Positions 29,079 to 36,872 of a stretch of DNA of 61,778 bases are shown one piece after another (the first letter of the stretch is position 1; each line of letters begins with the position of its first letter). The stretch comes from JBFMFH01 sp040752275 (GTDB lineage: Bacteria > Acidobacteriota > Vicinamibacteria > Vicinamibacterales > JAKQTR01): the NCBI GenBank assembly GCA_040752275.1, contig JBFMFH010000083.1:1-61778 (forward strand). Reading direction: 5' to 3'. The notes below the pieces were generated by a model. It had not been told where the DNA came from, ran no database searches, and was given only the letters and a program-made list of their open reading frames with translations. The translations under genes and the position numbers were made by a program.

Positions 29079-29140
29079 GTAGTCAGGAGTCAGGACAGGC
29101 GATGGGCGATAGGCGCTGAGGCTGGGCGAGAGGCGCGAGA
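29079..29140. repeat. Degenerate 7-nt-period array
   Basis: Units such as AGTCAGG, AGTCAGG, ACAGGCG, ATGGGCG, ATAGGCG follow one another with a 7-nt period. The array begins the gene-free stretch 29059-29409, which otherwise holds two 100-bp direct repeats with hairpins. Confidence 0.65.
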
Positions 29141-29147
29141 CGACGGC

Positions 29148-29382
29148 GGGATCACGGGGTTCGGCGTGTCCACCCGAGAAGAACCCGGGGACTCGATCCG
29201 GTTGGCGGCGCCGCCAGGCGCCCGCCACCTGCCTGAGGACCGTCAAGGCAGGCGCTCGGCGCCAGGCGCTCGGCGACAGTAGGGATCAGGGGGTTCGCCA
29301 GGAGCCCACCCGCGAAGGTGCCAGGGACTCGAGCCGGTTGGCGGCGCCGTAAGGCGCCAGCCACCTGCCTGAGCACCGTCAA
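29148..29382. repeat. Two direct repeats of about 100 bp, each with a GC-rich hairpin
   Basis: 29148-29246 and 29282-29382 align through gggatca, acccg, gggactcga, ccggttggcggcgcc, ccacctgcctga and accgtcaa. Each contains a hairpin with a 4-nt loop: TGGCGGCGCC pairing with GGCGCCCGCCA (29203-29227) and TGGCGGCGCC with GGCGCCAGCCA (29339-29363). The stretch between the copies (29263-29293) is shared with 24259-24289. No coding potential is seen; the element resembles a REP-like or MITE-like repeat upstream of, and convergent with, the tRNA genes. Confidence 0.75.
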
Positions 29383-29409
29383 CCCCGACAGACCGAGCAA
29401 CGCGAGGGA

Positions 29410-29486
<77 letters not shown>

Positions 29487-29581
29487 GCTTCAAGCCGCAC
29501 CCGCGGAACGTTGACACCGGCACGCCTGTCACGCGCGCCGACATTCCCCCCAAGACGCCGTTCGATCCAGGCACCCGGCAG

Positions 29582-29657
29582 TGGTGGGCGGTACAGGATT
29601 CGAACCTGTGACAGCCGGCGTGTAAAGCCGGTGCTCTACCAACTGAGCTAACCGCCC
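29582..29657 (-). tRNA. tRNA-Val (TAC)
   Basis: The cloverleaf has acceptor GGGCGGT/ACCGCCC, D-arm GCTC/GAGC, anticodon arm CCGGC/GCCGG with loop TTTACAC (anticodon TAC at 29622-29624), T-arm ACAGG/CCTGT, discriminator A and encoded CCA. It lies 44 nt beyond the DUF3592 gene stop. Confidence 0.97.
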
Positions 29658-29701
29658 TGACACGTTCGCCCGGCCATCCGGCAAACATCCGATTCTAGCA
29701 T

Positions 29702-30244
29702 CTACCTCTCCGCCTTGACAACGCGCGCTCGCCTCGGTCGGCGGGCCATCAGCCACCACCAGTAGACCGCCCAGCCGATCAGGAAGGTCCCGACGAGCAG
29801 CCAGCCGGCCTGCCTCCACACGTCCGGGAGTTCCGCCCGCAGCGCGGCACGCTCGGGATGCCCGGGGGCATACACGACGGCGACCTTCGATCCGACGGCA
29901 TAGAGCGGTCTCGGTGATGCCGTCCGGGCCTCGATCCGATGGACCTCCTCGCCGTGCCTGAATTCCACGAGCGCCCGCAGAGCGCGCCTGGCAGAACCGA
30001 GCGCCGGGCCGGCCTTCCGATCCGCTGAGGGCCCAGTGGTCCAGTCTCCCTCCAGCGTTTCGACCTGGCCGACCACCACGCCGTCCACGACGGTGCCGGA
30101 TGCGGCGAACCAGAGCGTCCGCCACGCAGGAACGACCGCATTCACCCCGAGGACGAGCAGGGCCAGCATGCCGGCCCGCATGGTCAGGGCCCCGAGACAC
30201 CCGAGGCCGAGCCGCTTCCCCTTCTCCCACGACCACCGCACCAC
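29702..30244 (-). CDS. DUF3592-like membrane protein
   Basis: The 180-residue protein has two membrane helices (about residues 20-38 and 150-170). Between them is a soluble domain with VVDGVVVGQVETLEGD, RALVEFRHGEEVHRIEA and KVAVVYAPGHPERAAL, the DUF3592 layout. The function is unknown. I start at GTG 30244 because a TACAAT box ends 7 nt upstream inside a palindrome. A GTG one codon later is equally possible. It is divergent from the patatin gene. Confidence 0.72.
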   Translation of the reverse strand: MVRWSWEKGKRLGLGCLGALTMRAGMLALLVLGVNAVVPAWRTLWFAASGTVVDGVVVGQVETLEGDWTTGPSADRKAGPALGSARRALRALVEFRHGEEVHRIEARTASPRPLYAVGSKVAVVYAPGHPERAALRAELPDVWRQAGWLLVGTFLIGWAVYWWWLMARRPRRARVVKAER

Positions 30245-30251
30245 GCCGCTG

Positions 30252-30276
30252 ATTGTAGCGTGCTTCACGCTACACT
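30252..30276. promoter_or_regulatory. Palindromic divergent promoter
   Basis: TGTAGCGTG and CACGCTACA (30254-30262 and 30266-30274) form a perfect 9-bp inverted repeat with a 3-nt centre. Its right arm runs into TACACT (30271-30276), 6 nt before the patatin ATG. Its left arm read on the minus strand runs into TACAAT (30257-30252), 7 nt before the DUF3592 GTG. Both look like -10 boxes for leaderless mRNAs. Confidence 0.55.
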
Positions 30277-30282
30277 TGGAGC

Positions 30283-32517
30283 ATGCCGCCCGTTCGCCGA
30301 AGTCATCGCGTCGGGGTGTGGCTGGTTCTTCTGCTGGTGGTTGCAAGCGGTTCGAGCCTGGCCCGGCAGGACCGACCGCGTGCGCGGATCGGGCTGGCGC
30401 TGGGCGGCGGCGCGGCTCGGGGCTTCGCGCACATCGGCGTCCTGCGCTGGTTACACGAACACCGCGTTCCGATCGATGTCGTCGGCGGCACCAGCATGGG
30501 CGGCCTCGTCGCGGGCGCCTTTGCCACCGGCATGAGTCCCGAGGAGATCGAAGCGCTGGTCGCATCCCTCGACTGGGGGACCATCCTCGCTCCCGACTCG
30601 CCGTTCACCGACAAGACCTTCAGGCGGAAGCAGGATGCCCGCGCCTTCCCATCCATGCTCGAGTTCGGGCTGCGCGGAGGACCGCGCCTGCCGACGGGAT
30701 TGAGCCCGGCGGCGCAGGTCAACCTCCTGTTCGATCGGCTGGCGTTGCCCTACTACAGGCTCGCCCAGTTCGACGATCTTCCGACTCCGCTCCGATGTGT
30801 CGCCGTCGATCTTCGTCGTTCCGACGTCGTGGTGTTCGACTCCGGACCGCTGCAGGAGGCGCTGCGTGCGACGATGGCCATCCCGGGCGTGTTCACGCCA
30901 GTCACCATGGGCGATCGCGTCCTGGTCGATGGCGGGGTCCTGAACAACGTCCCGGCGGACATCGTGGCGAGGATGGGCGCCGATGTGGTCATCGCCGTCG
31001 ACGTCAGCGCCGACCTCAGCTCCGAGAAAACCTCCGACTCGATCTTCTCGGTGCTCGGAGAGACGCTCGACGTCATGATGCGGGCAGCGACCAGGCGAGC
31101 CCTGGCGTCGGCCACACACGTCATCGCTCCCCACCTCGAGGGACTCAACGCCAGCGACTTCAGCCGCGTTGCGGAGTTCATCGCACGCGGGTACGCGGCT
31201 GCGGACGCCAGTCGCGGCATGCTCGAGCAGTACTCGGTGAGCAACGACGACTACCGAGCCTACCTGGAGTGGCGGAGATCCCGCCGGCGGAGCGCGGCTC
31301 CAGCGCCTGCCGTCCTCACGGTCGAGGGCGTGAAGGGGCACCTCGCCACGGTCGTACACCGCCGGCTGCGTCCGTACCTCGGCCGCCCCGTCGTCGCTCG
31401 CGCCCTCGAACGCGAGCTCCTGCTGCTCGTCGGATCCGAGCGCTTCGACGCCATCTCCTACCGCCTGGCCGACTCGAACGGGCAGACCAGTCTCGTCGTG
31501 ACGGCCCGGGCCAAGGCCCATGCACCGCCGTACCTCCTGGGCGCGCTCGATCTGCAGAATGTCGAGTCCCCGGGCGTCGTCGCCACCCTCAGGGGCCGCA
31601 TCGTCTATCTCGACTTCCTGGCCTCAGGGTCCGAATTGCGTCTCGACGCCAGCCTCGGCAGCACGACACACCTCGGCGCGGAGTACTACCTCGCACTGGG
31701 CCGGTCCGGGCTGTTCCTCTCGCCGCTGGTTTCGTACGAACGTTCCTCGTCGAGCCTCTACGCCGGCGACTCGCTTGTCGCGCAGTACCGGAACGTCACG
31801 CGCGACGCGGGTGCCGACATCGGCGTCACGACCGGCTGGCGGTTCGAGGCGCGCGCCGGCTACTTCTATTCCCACCGCCTGACTGACATGTCCATCGGTG
31901 ACCCGGTGCTGCCGGTCATCGACGGACCCCAGCGCTACTGGCGCCTCAGGGCCGCCTTCGACGGGCAGGACGGGGCGATTCTGCCGCGTCGTGGGCTCCG
32001 CCTGGAGGGAGAGGCCCGGCGCTTCCTGCAGACCGCGCCCTCGCGACCCACGTCCGACGGCATCGTCTTCAGGGACCCGAACCGTCTTGCGCAGGCTCGT
32101 GCCGACGGCAGCTACTTCCACCCGGTCGGCCAGGCCGGCCGTGTGTTCGTGAACGCGGGCGCCGGCTCGTCTCTCGGCGACACGGCTCGGGTCAATACCT
32201 TTACGCTGGGCGGGCCGTTCCGGCTCGGCGCGTTCGAGAACGACGAGCTCCGGGGCAGCAACTACGTGGTTGGCGCCGCGGGGTACTTCCACGAACTGGC
32301 CCGGGTCTTCGAAGGTGCCCTCGGGCGGGTGTACCTAGGCGGATGGATCGAAAGTGGCGCGACCTTCGAGGACCTGCGCGCCGCGACCCCTTCGATCAAT
32401 GTCTCGGGCGGCCTGATCATGCAAACGCCGCTTGGTCCGGCATTCCTGGTGGCCAGTGCCGGCAAGGACGGCGCCCACCGTTTCTACATCGGCATCGGAC
32501 CGCTGTTCGACAAGTGA
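30283..32517 (+). CDS. Patatin-like phospholipase with C-terminal Omp85-type barrel (PlpD-like autotransporter)
   Basis: The 744-residue protein has a signal peptide, then a patatin domain with oxyanion loop GGGAARG, nucleophile elbow GTSMGG (Ser about residue 68) and the Asp dyad in DGGVLNNVP. From about residue 345 there is a POTRA-like segment (VEGVKGHLATVVHRRL), then a 16-strand-like Omp85/D15 barrel with alternating aromatic residues, ending in RFYIGIGPLFDK. This is the type Vd secretion layout: the lipase is exported through its own barrel. It is divergent from the DUF3592 gene. Confidence 0.9.
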   Translation: MPPVRRSHRVGVWLVLLLVVASGSSLARQDRPRARIGLALGGGAARGFAHIGVLRWLHEHRVPIDVVGGTSMGGLVAGAFATGMSPEEIEALVASLDWGTILAPDSPFTDKTFRRKQDARAFPSMLEFGLRGGPRLPTGLSPAAQVNLLFDRLALPYYRLAQFDDLPTPLRCVAVDLRRSDVVVFDSGPLQEALRATMAIPGVFTPVTMGDRVLVDGGVLNNVPADIVARMGADVVIAVDVSADLSSEKTSDSIFSVLGETLDVMMRAATRRALASATHVIAPHLEGLNASDFSRVAEFIARGYAAADASRGMLEQYSVSNDDYRAYLEWRRSRRRSAAPAPAVLTVEGVKGHLATVVHRRLRPYLGRPVVARALERELLLLVGSERFDAISYRLADSNGQTSLVVTARAKAHAPPYLLGALDLQNVESPGVVATLRGRIVYLDFLASGSELRLDASLGSTTHLGAEYYLALGRSGLFLSPLVSYERSSSSLYAGDSLVAQYRNVTRDAGADIGVTTGWRFEARAGYFYSHRLTDMSIGDPVLPVIDGPQRYWRLRAAFDGQDGAILPRRGLRLEGEARRFLQTAPSRPTSDGIVFRDPNRLAQARADGSYFHPVGQAGRVFVNAGAGSSLGDTARVNTFTLGGPFRLGAFENDELRGSNYVVGAAGYFHELARVFEGALGRVYLGGWIESGATFEDLRAATPSINVSGGLIMQTPLGPAFLVASAGKDGAHRFYIGIGPLFDK

Positions 32518-32536
32518 TGACCACTCGCGCTCGCCC

Positions 32537-34093
32537 CTACCACCTGAGCGACGCCACGAGCGCGGCATAGGCTTCCATTCCCCGCCAGAAGTGGCCGAGT
32601 CTCAGGTTCTCGTTGTGGGAGTGCTGGCTGTTGTCGTAATTGACGATGGGGACACCGATGACCGGCAGGCCCATGCGCTCGAAGATGTGCATCGGGACGC
32701 TTCCGCCGAGCGTCGGCGCCTTGACGAGGTCGCCGCCGAGCGCCTCGTCGAGGACCTTGGCCACGGCCACTGACACCGGCAGATCCATGGAGGTTCTGGT
32801 AGCCGGGTAGCCGCCGCCGAAGTCCACGCGGGCGACACGCGGGTGCGTCCGGCGCTCGTCGGGCGTCGGCTCACGTCCCTCGACCACGAAGTACCCCTGT
32901 CTTCGGATGTGCGCGGCGACCCGGGCGAACTGGCGGTCGGGCTGGACGTCCTTCACGAGGCGGATGTCGATCGACCCTTCGGCGCGGTCCGGAACCACGT
33001 TCTGCGATTCCGCGCCGACGTACGCGCTCCGGATGCCCCTCACGTTGAGCGACGGGACATTGATCAGGTCGACGAGGCGCAAGCCGCCGCCCTCCGCCTC
33101 GCCGAACTGCAGCTCGCGACGGAGCTCGTCGTCGTTCGGCGGCATCTCGTCGAGGGCACGCCGTTCCCTTCCCGACAGGTCCACGACATCATCGTAGAAT
33201 CCGTCGATGAGCACCTTGCCGTCGCGGTCCTTCATCGACGCGAGGAGCTGCGCCAGCCGCATGGCCGGATTCGGTGCCCAGTTGCCGTAGTGGCCGCTGT
33301 GGAGGGCCCGCGTCGGGCCGTACAGCGTGATGTCCAGGTCCAGGACGCCGCGGTTGCCGTAGAACACGAGCGGCCGACCGGACTGGTGGACCGGGCCATC
33401 GCAGGTGATGAGCACGTCGCCAGAGGCCAGCCCCGGTGCGCGAGACAGGGCCTGGCCGAGGTTCGGAGAGCCTGCTTCCTCCTCGCTGTCGAGGACGACC
33501 TTGACGTTGACCGCCCTGGCGATCCCCTTGGCGGCCAGCGCGTCGAGCGCCACCATGAGGGCTACGATCGGCGACTTGTCATCCGAGGCGGAGCGCGCGT
33601 ACAGGCGCCAGTCGTCCTGGTAGGCCTCATCTGGCTTCGGGAAGGGGCGAAGTGCGCCGCCATCCTCGATCCTCCCGGTGCGCAGGGCCGGCTCGAACGG
33701 TCCCGTCCCCGTCCAGGCTGCTTCGTCGACCGGCTGGCCGTCGTAGTGGGCGTAGAACACGACCGTGCGGGTCGCGCCCGGGGTGGGCAGGCTGCCGACG
33801 ATGACCGGGCCGCGTGCGGGAATTTCGAGTAGCGTCACGGTCATGTCGCGCTGCTCGAGCATCCGTTCGAGGGAGTGGGCATTGCGCCGGATGTTGGGCA
33901 GGTCGGAGGCGATGTTCGGGATCGACAGAAAGTCGACCAGCTCGCCGACGATCTTCGCCTCGTTGGCCGTGCGGTAGTCGCGAACCGCCGCGGCGATGGC
34001 CGCCGGCGACGGGCCGCCCGCAGGTATCTGTGCAATAGCCACTACCGAAGCCGAAACGAGTAGCCCCAGCGCCGCGCACGCGAAGCGTTCCAT
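32537..34093 (-). CDS. M20-family metallopeptidase, secreted
   Basis: The 518-residue protein has a signal peptide (MERFACAALGLLVSASVVAIA). M20 metal and catalytic motifs follow: VVFYAHYDGQPVD, ASDDKSPI, DSEEEAGSPN and, toward the C-terminus, GGSVPMHIF. It likely cleaves dipeptides or acyl-amino acids in the periplasm. The ATG at 34093 has a GAAAGGA ribosome-binding site; longer frames upstream run through heptamer repeats and are not real. It follows galT on the same strand with a 25-nt gap. Confidence 0.9.
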   Translation of the reverse strand: MERFACAALGLLVSASVVAIAQIPAGGPSPAAIAAAVRDYRTANEAKIVGELVDFLSIPNIASDLPNIRRNAHSLERMLEQRDMTVTLLEIPARGPVIVGSLPTPGATRTVVFYAHYDGQPVDEAAWTGTGPFEPALRTGRIEDGGALRPFPKPDEAYQDDWRLYARSASDDKSPIVALMVALDALAAKGIARAVNVKVVLDSEEEAGSPNLGQALSRAPGLASGDVLITCDGPVHQSGRPLVFYGNRGVLDLDITLYGPTRALHSGHYGNWAPNPAMRLAQLLASMKDRDGKVLIDGFYDDVVDLSGRERRALDEMPPNDDELRRELQFGEAEGGGLRLVDLINVPSLNVRGIRSAYVGAESQNVVPDRAEGSIDIRLVKDVQPDRQFARVAAHIRRQGYFVVEGREPTPDERRTHPRVARVDFGGGYPATRTSMDLPVSVAVAKVLDEALGGDLVKAPTLGGSVPMHIFERMGLPVIGVPIVNYDNSQHSHNENLRLGHFWRGMEAYAALVASLRW

Positions 34094-34118
34094 GTCTGCA
34101 TCCTTTCGCTGCCGTCCA

Positions 34119-35300
34119 TCACCTATTCCGTCGCCCGTCGCGACTACGGATTGCCGACTGCGGGTTGCCGATTGCGGATTGGGTCCCTCCTGACTCCTGG
34201 CTCCTGACTCCTGACTCCTTCCTTGTCGCCTGTCGCCCATCGCCTGATCCCTGCACGTAATGCGTCTCCGCCTGCCCCCGCAGTTGCTCCGCTGCGGCCT
34301 CGGCGGTGAGGTCGCGCTGCGGCTCGGCAGTCAGTTCGTATCCGACCAGGAACTTCCGGATCGTCGCGGATCGCAGCAGCGGGGGGCAGAAGACCGCGTG
34401 GAGCCGCCAGTACGGGTGAGACGCGCCATCGGCAGGCTGGCCATGCCACCCCATGGAGTAGGGGAACGAGCAGCGGAAGAGGTTGTCGTACCGCACGCAC
34501 AGTCTCCGGATGATGTCCGCCAGGCCGTCGCGCTCGGGGGCCGACAGCGAGGGCAGATCCGCGACCCGCCTGACCGGCGCCACCATGGTCTCAAAAGGCC
34601 ACACGGCCCAGAACGGCACCACGACCACCCAGTGGTCGTTGCGGCAGACAAAGCGGTCACCCTCATCGAGTTCCCGATCGAGGTAGTCGCCGACGAGGTC
34701 GCGGCCATGGCGCTCGAAGTACGCGCGCTGAGCGGCGAGCTTCCTGGCCGGGATGTCGGGCACGTCCCCCGACGCCCACGCCTGGCCGTGCGGGTGCGGA
34801 TTGCTGCAGCCCATGGCGGCGCCCTTGTTCTCGAAGACCTGGACGTAGCGTACCCAGTCGAGCCCGCCGAGCGTGGTGACCTCGTCGGCCCACAGGTCGA
34901 CGACTGGACGGATCGAGGCCACGTCCATCCGGGCCAGCGTGAGGTCGTGACGCGGGGAGAAGCAGAGCACCCGACATCGGCCGGCCTGTGGGCGCCACCT
35001 CAGCAACCCATCGTCGACGGGCACGGGCTCGTCGCCGGATGGGGGCAACAGTGCCGGGAAGTCGTTGTCGAATGCGAATGTGCGTTCGTAGACGGGGTTG
35101 CGCTCGCTGTTGGCCCGGAGGTTCCCGGGACAGAGGTAGCAGTCAGGATCGTAGGGCGGCACGTCGTTGCGGTCGTCGGTCTCGACCTGCCCCTGCCAGG
35201 GACGGCCCAGCCGGAAGGGGGAAACGGTGACCCACTCGTTGAGGAGTGGATTGAAGCGGCGATGCGGGCCGCGAGTAGCACCCTGTCGATCGAGAGTCAT
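34119..35300 (-). CDS. galT: Galactose-1-phosphate uridylyltransferase with repeat-derived C-terminal tail
   Basis: The 393-residue protein has GalT landmarks: RFNPLLNEWV, PDCYLCPGN (zinc cysteines), FENKGAAMGCSNPHPHGQAW (catalytic HPH) and WHLH-like PYWRLHAVF. It transfers UMP between glucose-1-P and galactose-1-P in the Leloir pathway. The last 45 or so residues (GSGDGRQATRKESGVRSQES and onward) are not family sequence; they are translated from 7-nt tandem repeats before the stop is reached. The original stop has probably been lost to the array. An alternative in-frame start lies 18 nt upstream. Confidence 0.9.
   Translation of the reverse strand: MTLDRQGATRGPHRRFNPLLNEWVTVSPFRLGRPWQGQVETDDRNDVPPYDPDCYLCPGNLRANSERNPVYERTFAFDNDFPALLPPSGDEPVPVDDGLLRWRPQAGRCRVLCFSPRHDLTLARMDVASIRPVVDLWADEVTTLGGLDWVRYVQVFENKGAAMGCSNPHPHGQAWASGDVPDIPARKLAAQRAYFERHGRDLVGDYLDRELDEGDRFVCRNDHWVVVVPFWAVWPFETMVAPVRRVADLPSLSAPERDGLADIIRRLCVRYDNLFRCSFPYSMGWHGQPADGASHPYWRLHAVFCPPLLRSATIRKFLVGYELTAEPQRDLTAEAAAEQLRGQAETHYVQGSGDGRQATRKESGVRSQESGGTQSAIGNPQSAIRSRDGRRNR
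34146..34253. repeat. Composite heptamer array at the 3' end of galT
   Basis: Three 7-nt families follow one another: ATTGCCG/ACTGCGG/GTTGCCG/ATTGCGG, then GACTCCT/GGCTCCT/GACTCCT/GACTCCT, then GTCGCCT/GTCGCCC/ATCGCCT. The whole stretch lies within the open frame of galT and forms its C-terminal tail. Confidence 0.8.
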
Positions 35301-35570
35301 GCCACCCGGAGCATACACCCGGTCACGCCAGGCCTCGAAGCCTGCCCGTTTGCTGGAAGCAGCTGTAGAGAGACCAACAGCGCACAGGACAAGTCGCCGC
35401 CCCGCGGCAATCGTCTCCGGCAGTCTCTTCGCGACTTCGCCGGTCGTCGCGACACACCAACCTGGGCGAACGAGAACGGGATTCGGCTACACTTAGCCCG
35501 GCCGGGTCTCGAGCCCTGCCAATCGCGCATGCTCCGGGCGGTGACCACCACATCCTGGACGCCGAGCGCT

Positions 35571-35978
35571 ATGAGACTCGTTCGTAACGCGGGAACGGAC
35601 CGGACCATCGATCTACTGAAGCCGGGCCTGATGCCGGGCGGCCAGATTGATCTGGCCACGGGCGAGTTGTCGCTGTTCGCATTCGAGGCGCTCAGGCCCG
35701 GCCTTTCAGGGCTCGCCGGAGCCCGGCTGCTCCTTCCTCCGGCCAGCGAGGCTCTGAAACTGGCTGGCAATGACGCCGACCGGCCAGCCCGCAACCGACT
35801 CGTGCTTCGGTGGTTGGCCGGACGCCTCGCGGAGTGGATCGAGGCGAAGGCAGAGATGCGCCAAGCGCGCGATTCGGTACCGCAGGGCATGGTGGTCTTG
35901 CGCGATTCTGACGGTGTCCCGGGACAGGTGCTCATCGGCTCTCTTGCGTGGACGACAGACGGCCTCGGGCTCACGCCT
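35571..35978 (+). pseudogene. N-terminal fragment of a large helicase-like protein
   Basis: The frame from ATG 35571 reads MRLVRNAGTDRTIDLLKPGL, then LSLFAFEALRPGLSGLAGAR, RNRLVLRWLAGRLAEWIEA and SLAWTTDGLGLTPG. This resembles the start of SNF2/PLD-type helicases that sit beside type III-like methyltransferases; the identification is from memory of the family. The conserved sequence ends abruptly at about 35978, where the methyltransferase sequence takes over in another frame. Upstream, a short frame ends HHILDAERYETRS at a TAA overlapping this start and may be the tail of one more lost gene. It is non-functional as it stands. Confidence 0.5.
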
Positions 35979-36184
35979 GGAAGCTGGCCTGCCTCGCGGC
36001 CGAGATTGCGGCAGACGACGTCGAGGCTTTGGCTCAGGGCATCGTCGAGTGGCATACGACTCTCGCGCCAGCTGGGGACACTACGTGCGTCTTCCGCGAC
36101 AGCGCCTTCGCCGACGATGTGGCCAAGACGAACCTCGCGGCGATTCTCCAGCAGCACGGCCTGACAACCGTGCGGAGCCTGTGA
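35976..36184 (+). pseudogene. C-terminal remnant of a type III Mod DNA methyltransferase
   Basis: The frame reads WKLACLAAEIAADDVEALAQ, GIVEWHTTLAPAGDTTCVF, RDSAFADDVAKTNLAAILQQ, HGLTTVRSL and stops. This is the characteristic end of site-specific adenine methyltransferases of type III systems. The catalytic domain (with its DPPY-type motif) is missing, lost in the deletion that joined it to the helicase fragment. The matching Res remnant follows the HigBA genes. Confidence 0.7.
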
Positions 36185-36255
36185 GCCTGGGATGGCCAGG
36201 AAGGGACCGGCAACCTGCAAGTAGCGCTTACAAGTTGGGGTGCACGGGTAGAACA

Positions 36256-36291
36256 TTAACGGGTTACCGGAATCCGTGTATTATTAGGGGG
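36256..36291 (+). promoter_or_regulatory. higBA promoter and ribosome-binding site
   Basis: TTAACG (36256-36261) and TATTAT (36279-36284) are separated by 17 nt, a good -35/-10 pair in a locally AT-rich patch unlike the surrounding GC-rich sequence. AGGGGG (36286-36291) is the ribosome-binding site 4 nt before the GTG start of higB. Confidence 0.6.
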
Positions 36292-36295
36292 ACGC

Positions 36296-36589
36296 GTGAT
36301 CCAGACTCTTGCCGATGAAGGAACGTATGACATCTACGTCGGCATCGACAGCAAGGTGGCGCGGCGCACACTCCCGAAGCTCCTGTGGCCAGTGGCCCGG
36401 CGGAAGCTGCACTGGATCGACGCGGCAGGCAGCGTGGACGCACTACGGATGCCACCAGGGAATCGGCAGGAAGCGCTAAAGGCCGATCGCTCGGGTACTT
36501 ACAGCATACGGATCAACGATCAGTACCGGATGACGTTTCGTTTCGAGGGAGGCAATGCGTATGAGGTCGGCATTGAAGACTACCATTAG
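36296..36589 (+). CDS. higB: HigB/RelE-type mRNA-interferase toxin
   Basis: The 97-residue protein matches HigB: LADEGTYDIYVG, ARRTLPKLLWPVARRKLHWI, ALRMPPGNRQEALKADRSG, YSIRINDQYRMTFRFEGG and VGIEDYH. HigB toxins cleave ribosome-bound mRNA. The start is GTG. The toxin-first order and the 35-nt overlap with the antitoxin gene are typical for higBA. It is intact although the restriction genes on both sides are broken. Confidence 0.93.
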   Translation: MIQTLADEGTYDIYVGIDSKVARRTLPKLLWPVARRKLHWIDAAGSVDALRMPPGNRQEALKADRSGTYSIRINDQYRMTFRFEGGNAYEVGIEDYH

Positions 36590-36869
36590 CGCACCCTCCG
36601 TCGACCAGCTGCGCCAACCCCCTACGCACCCGGGCGAAATGCTGCTGGAGGAGTTCCTGCGGCCGCAGCAGGTCACCCAGGTAGAAGCAGCGCGGCACCT
36701 GAAGATTTCGACAACGCGGCTCAATGAGATCATTCGGGGAAAGCGCGGCATCACGGCCGATACGGCGTGGCGGCTCGGGGACTGGCTCGGTACCGGCCCG
36801 GAAGTGTGGATGAACCTTCAGAGCAAATGGGATTTGTGGCAGGCGCGAAGGGCTCGGAAAACCGCATAG
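36555..36869 (+). CDS. higA: HigA-type antitoxin (XRE/VapI helix-turn-helix)
   Basis: The 104-residue protein contains THPGEMLLEEFLRPQQVTQV, then AARHLKISTTRLNEIIRGKR and WRLGDWLGTGPEVWMNLQSK, the HigA family pattern with its helix-turn-helix. It should neutralise HigB and repress the operon through the upstream promoter. It overlaps the end of higB and ends 3 nt before the Res remnant start. Confidence 0.93.
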   Translation: MRMRSALKTTISAPSVDQLRQPPTHPGEMLLEEFLRPQQVTQVEAARHLKISTTRLNEIIRGKRGITADTAWRLGDWLGTGPEVWMNLQSKWDLWQARRARKTA

Positions 36870-36872
36870 GCC

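Noticed and set aside
34260..36164. A 634-codon plus-strand frame
   Set aside because: Most of it is antisense to galT. Only the part after 35571 has family-like sequence, and that is a gene fragment.
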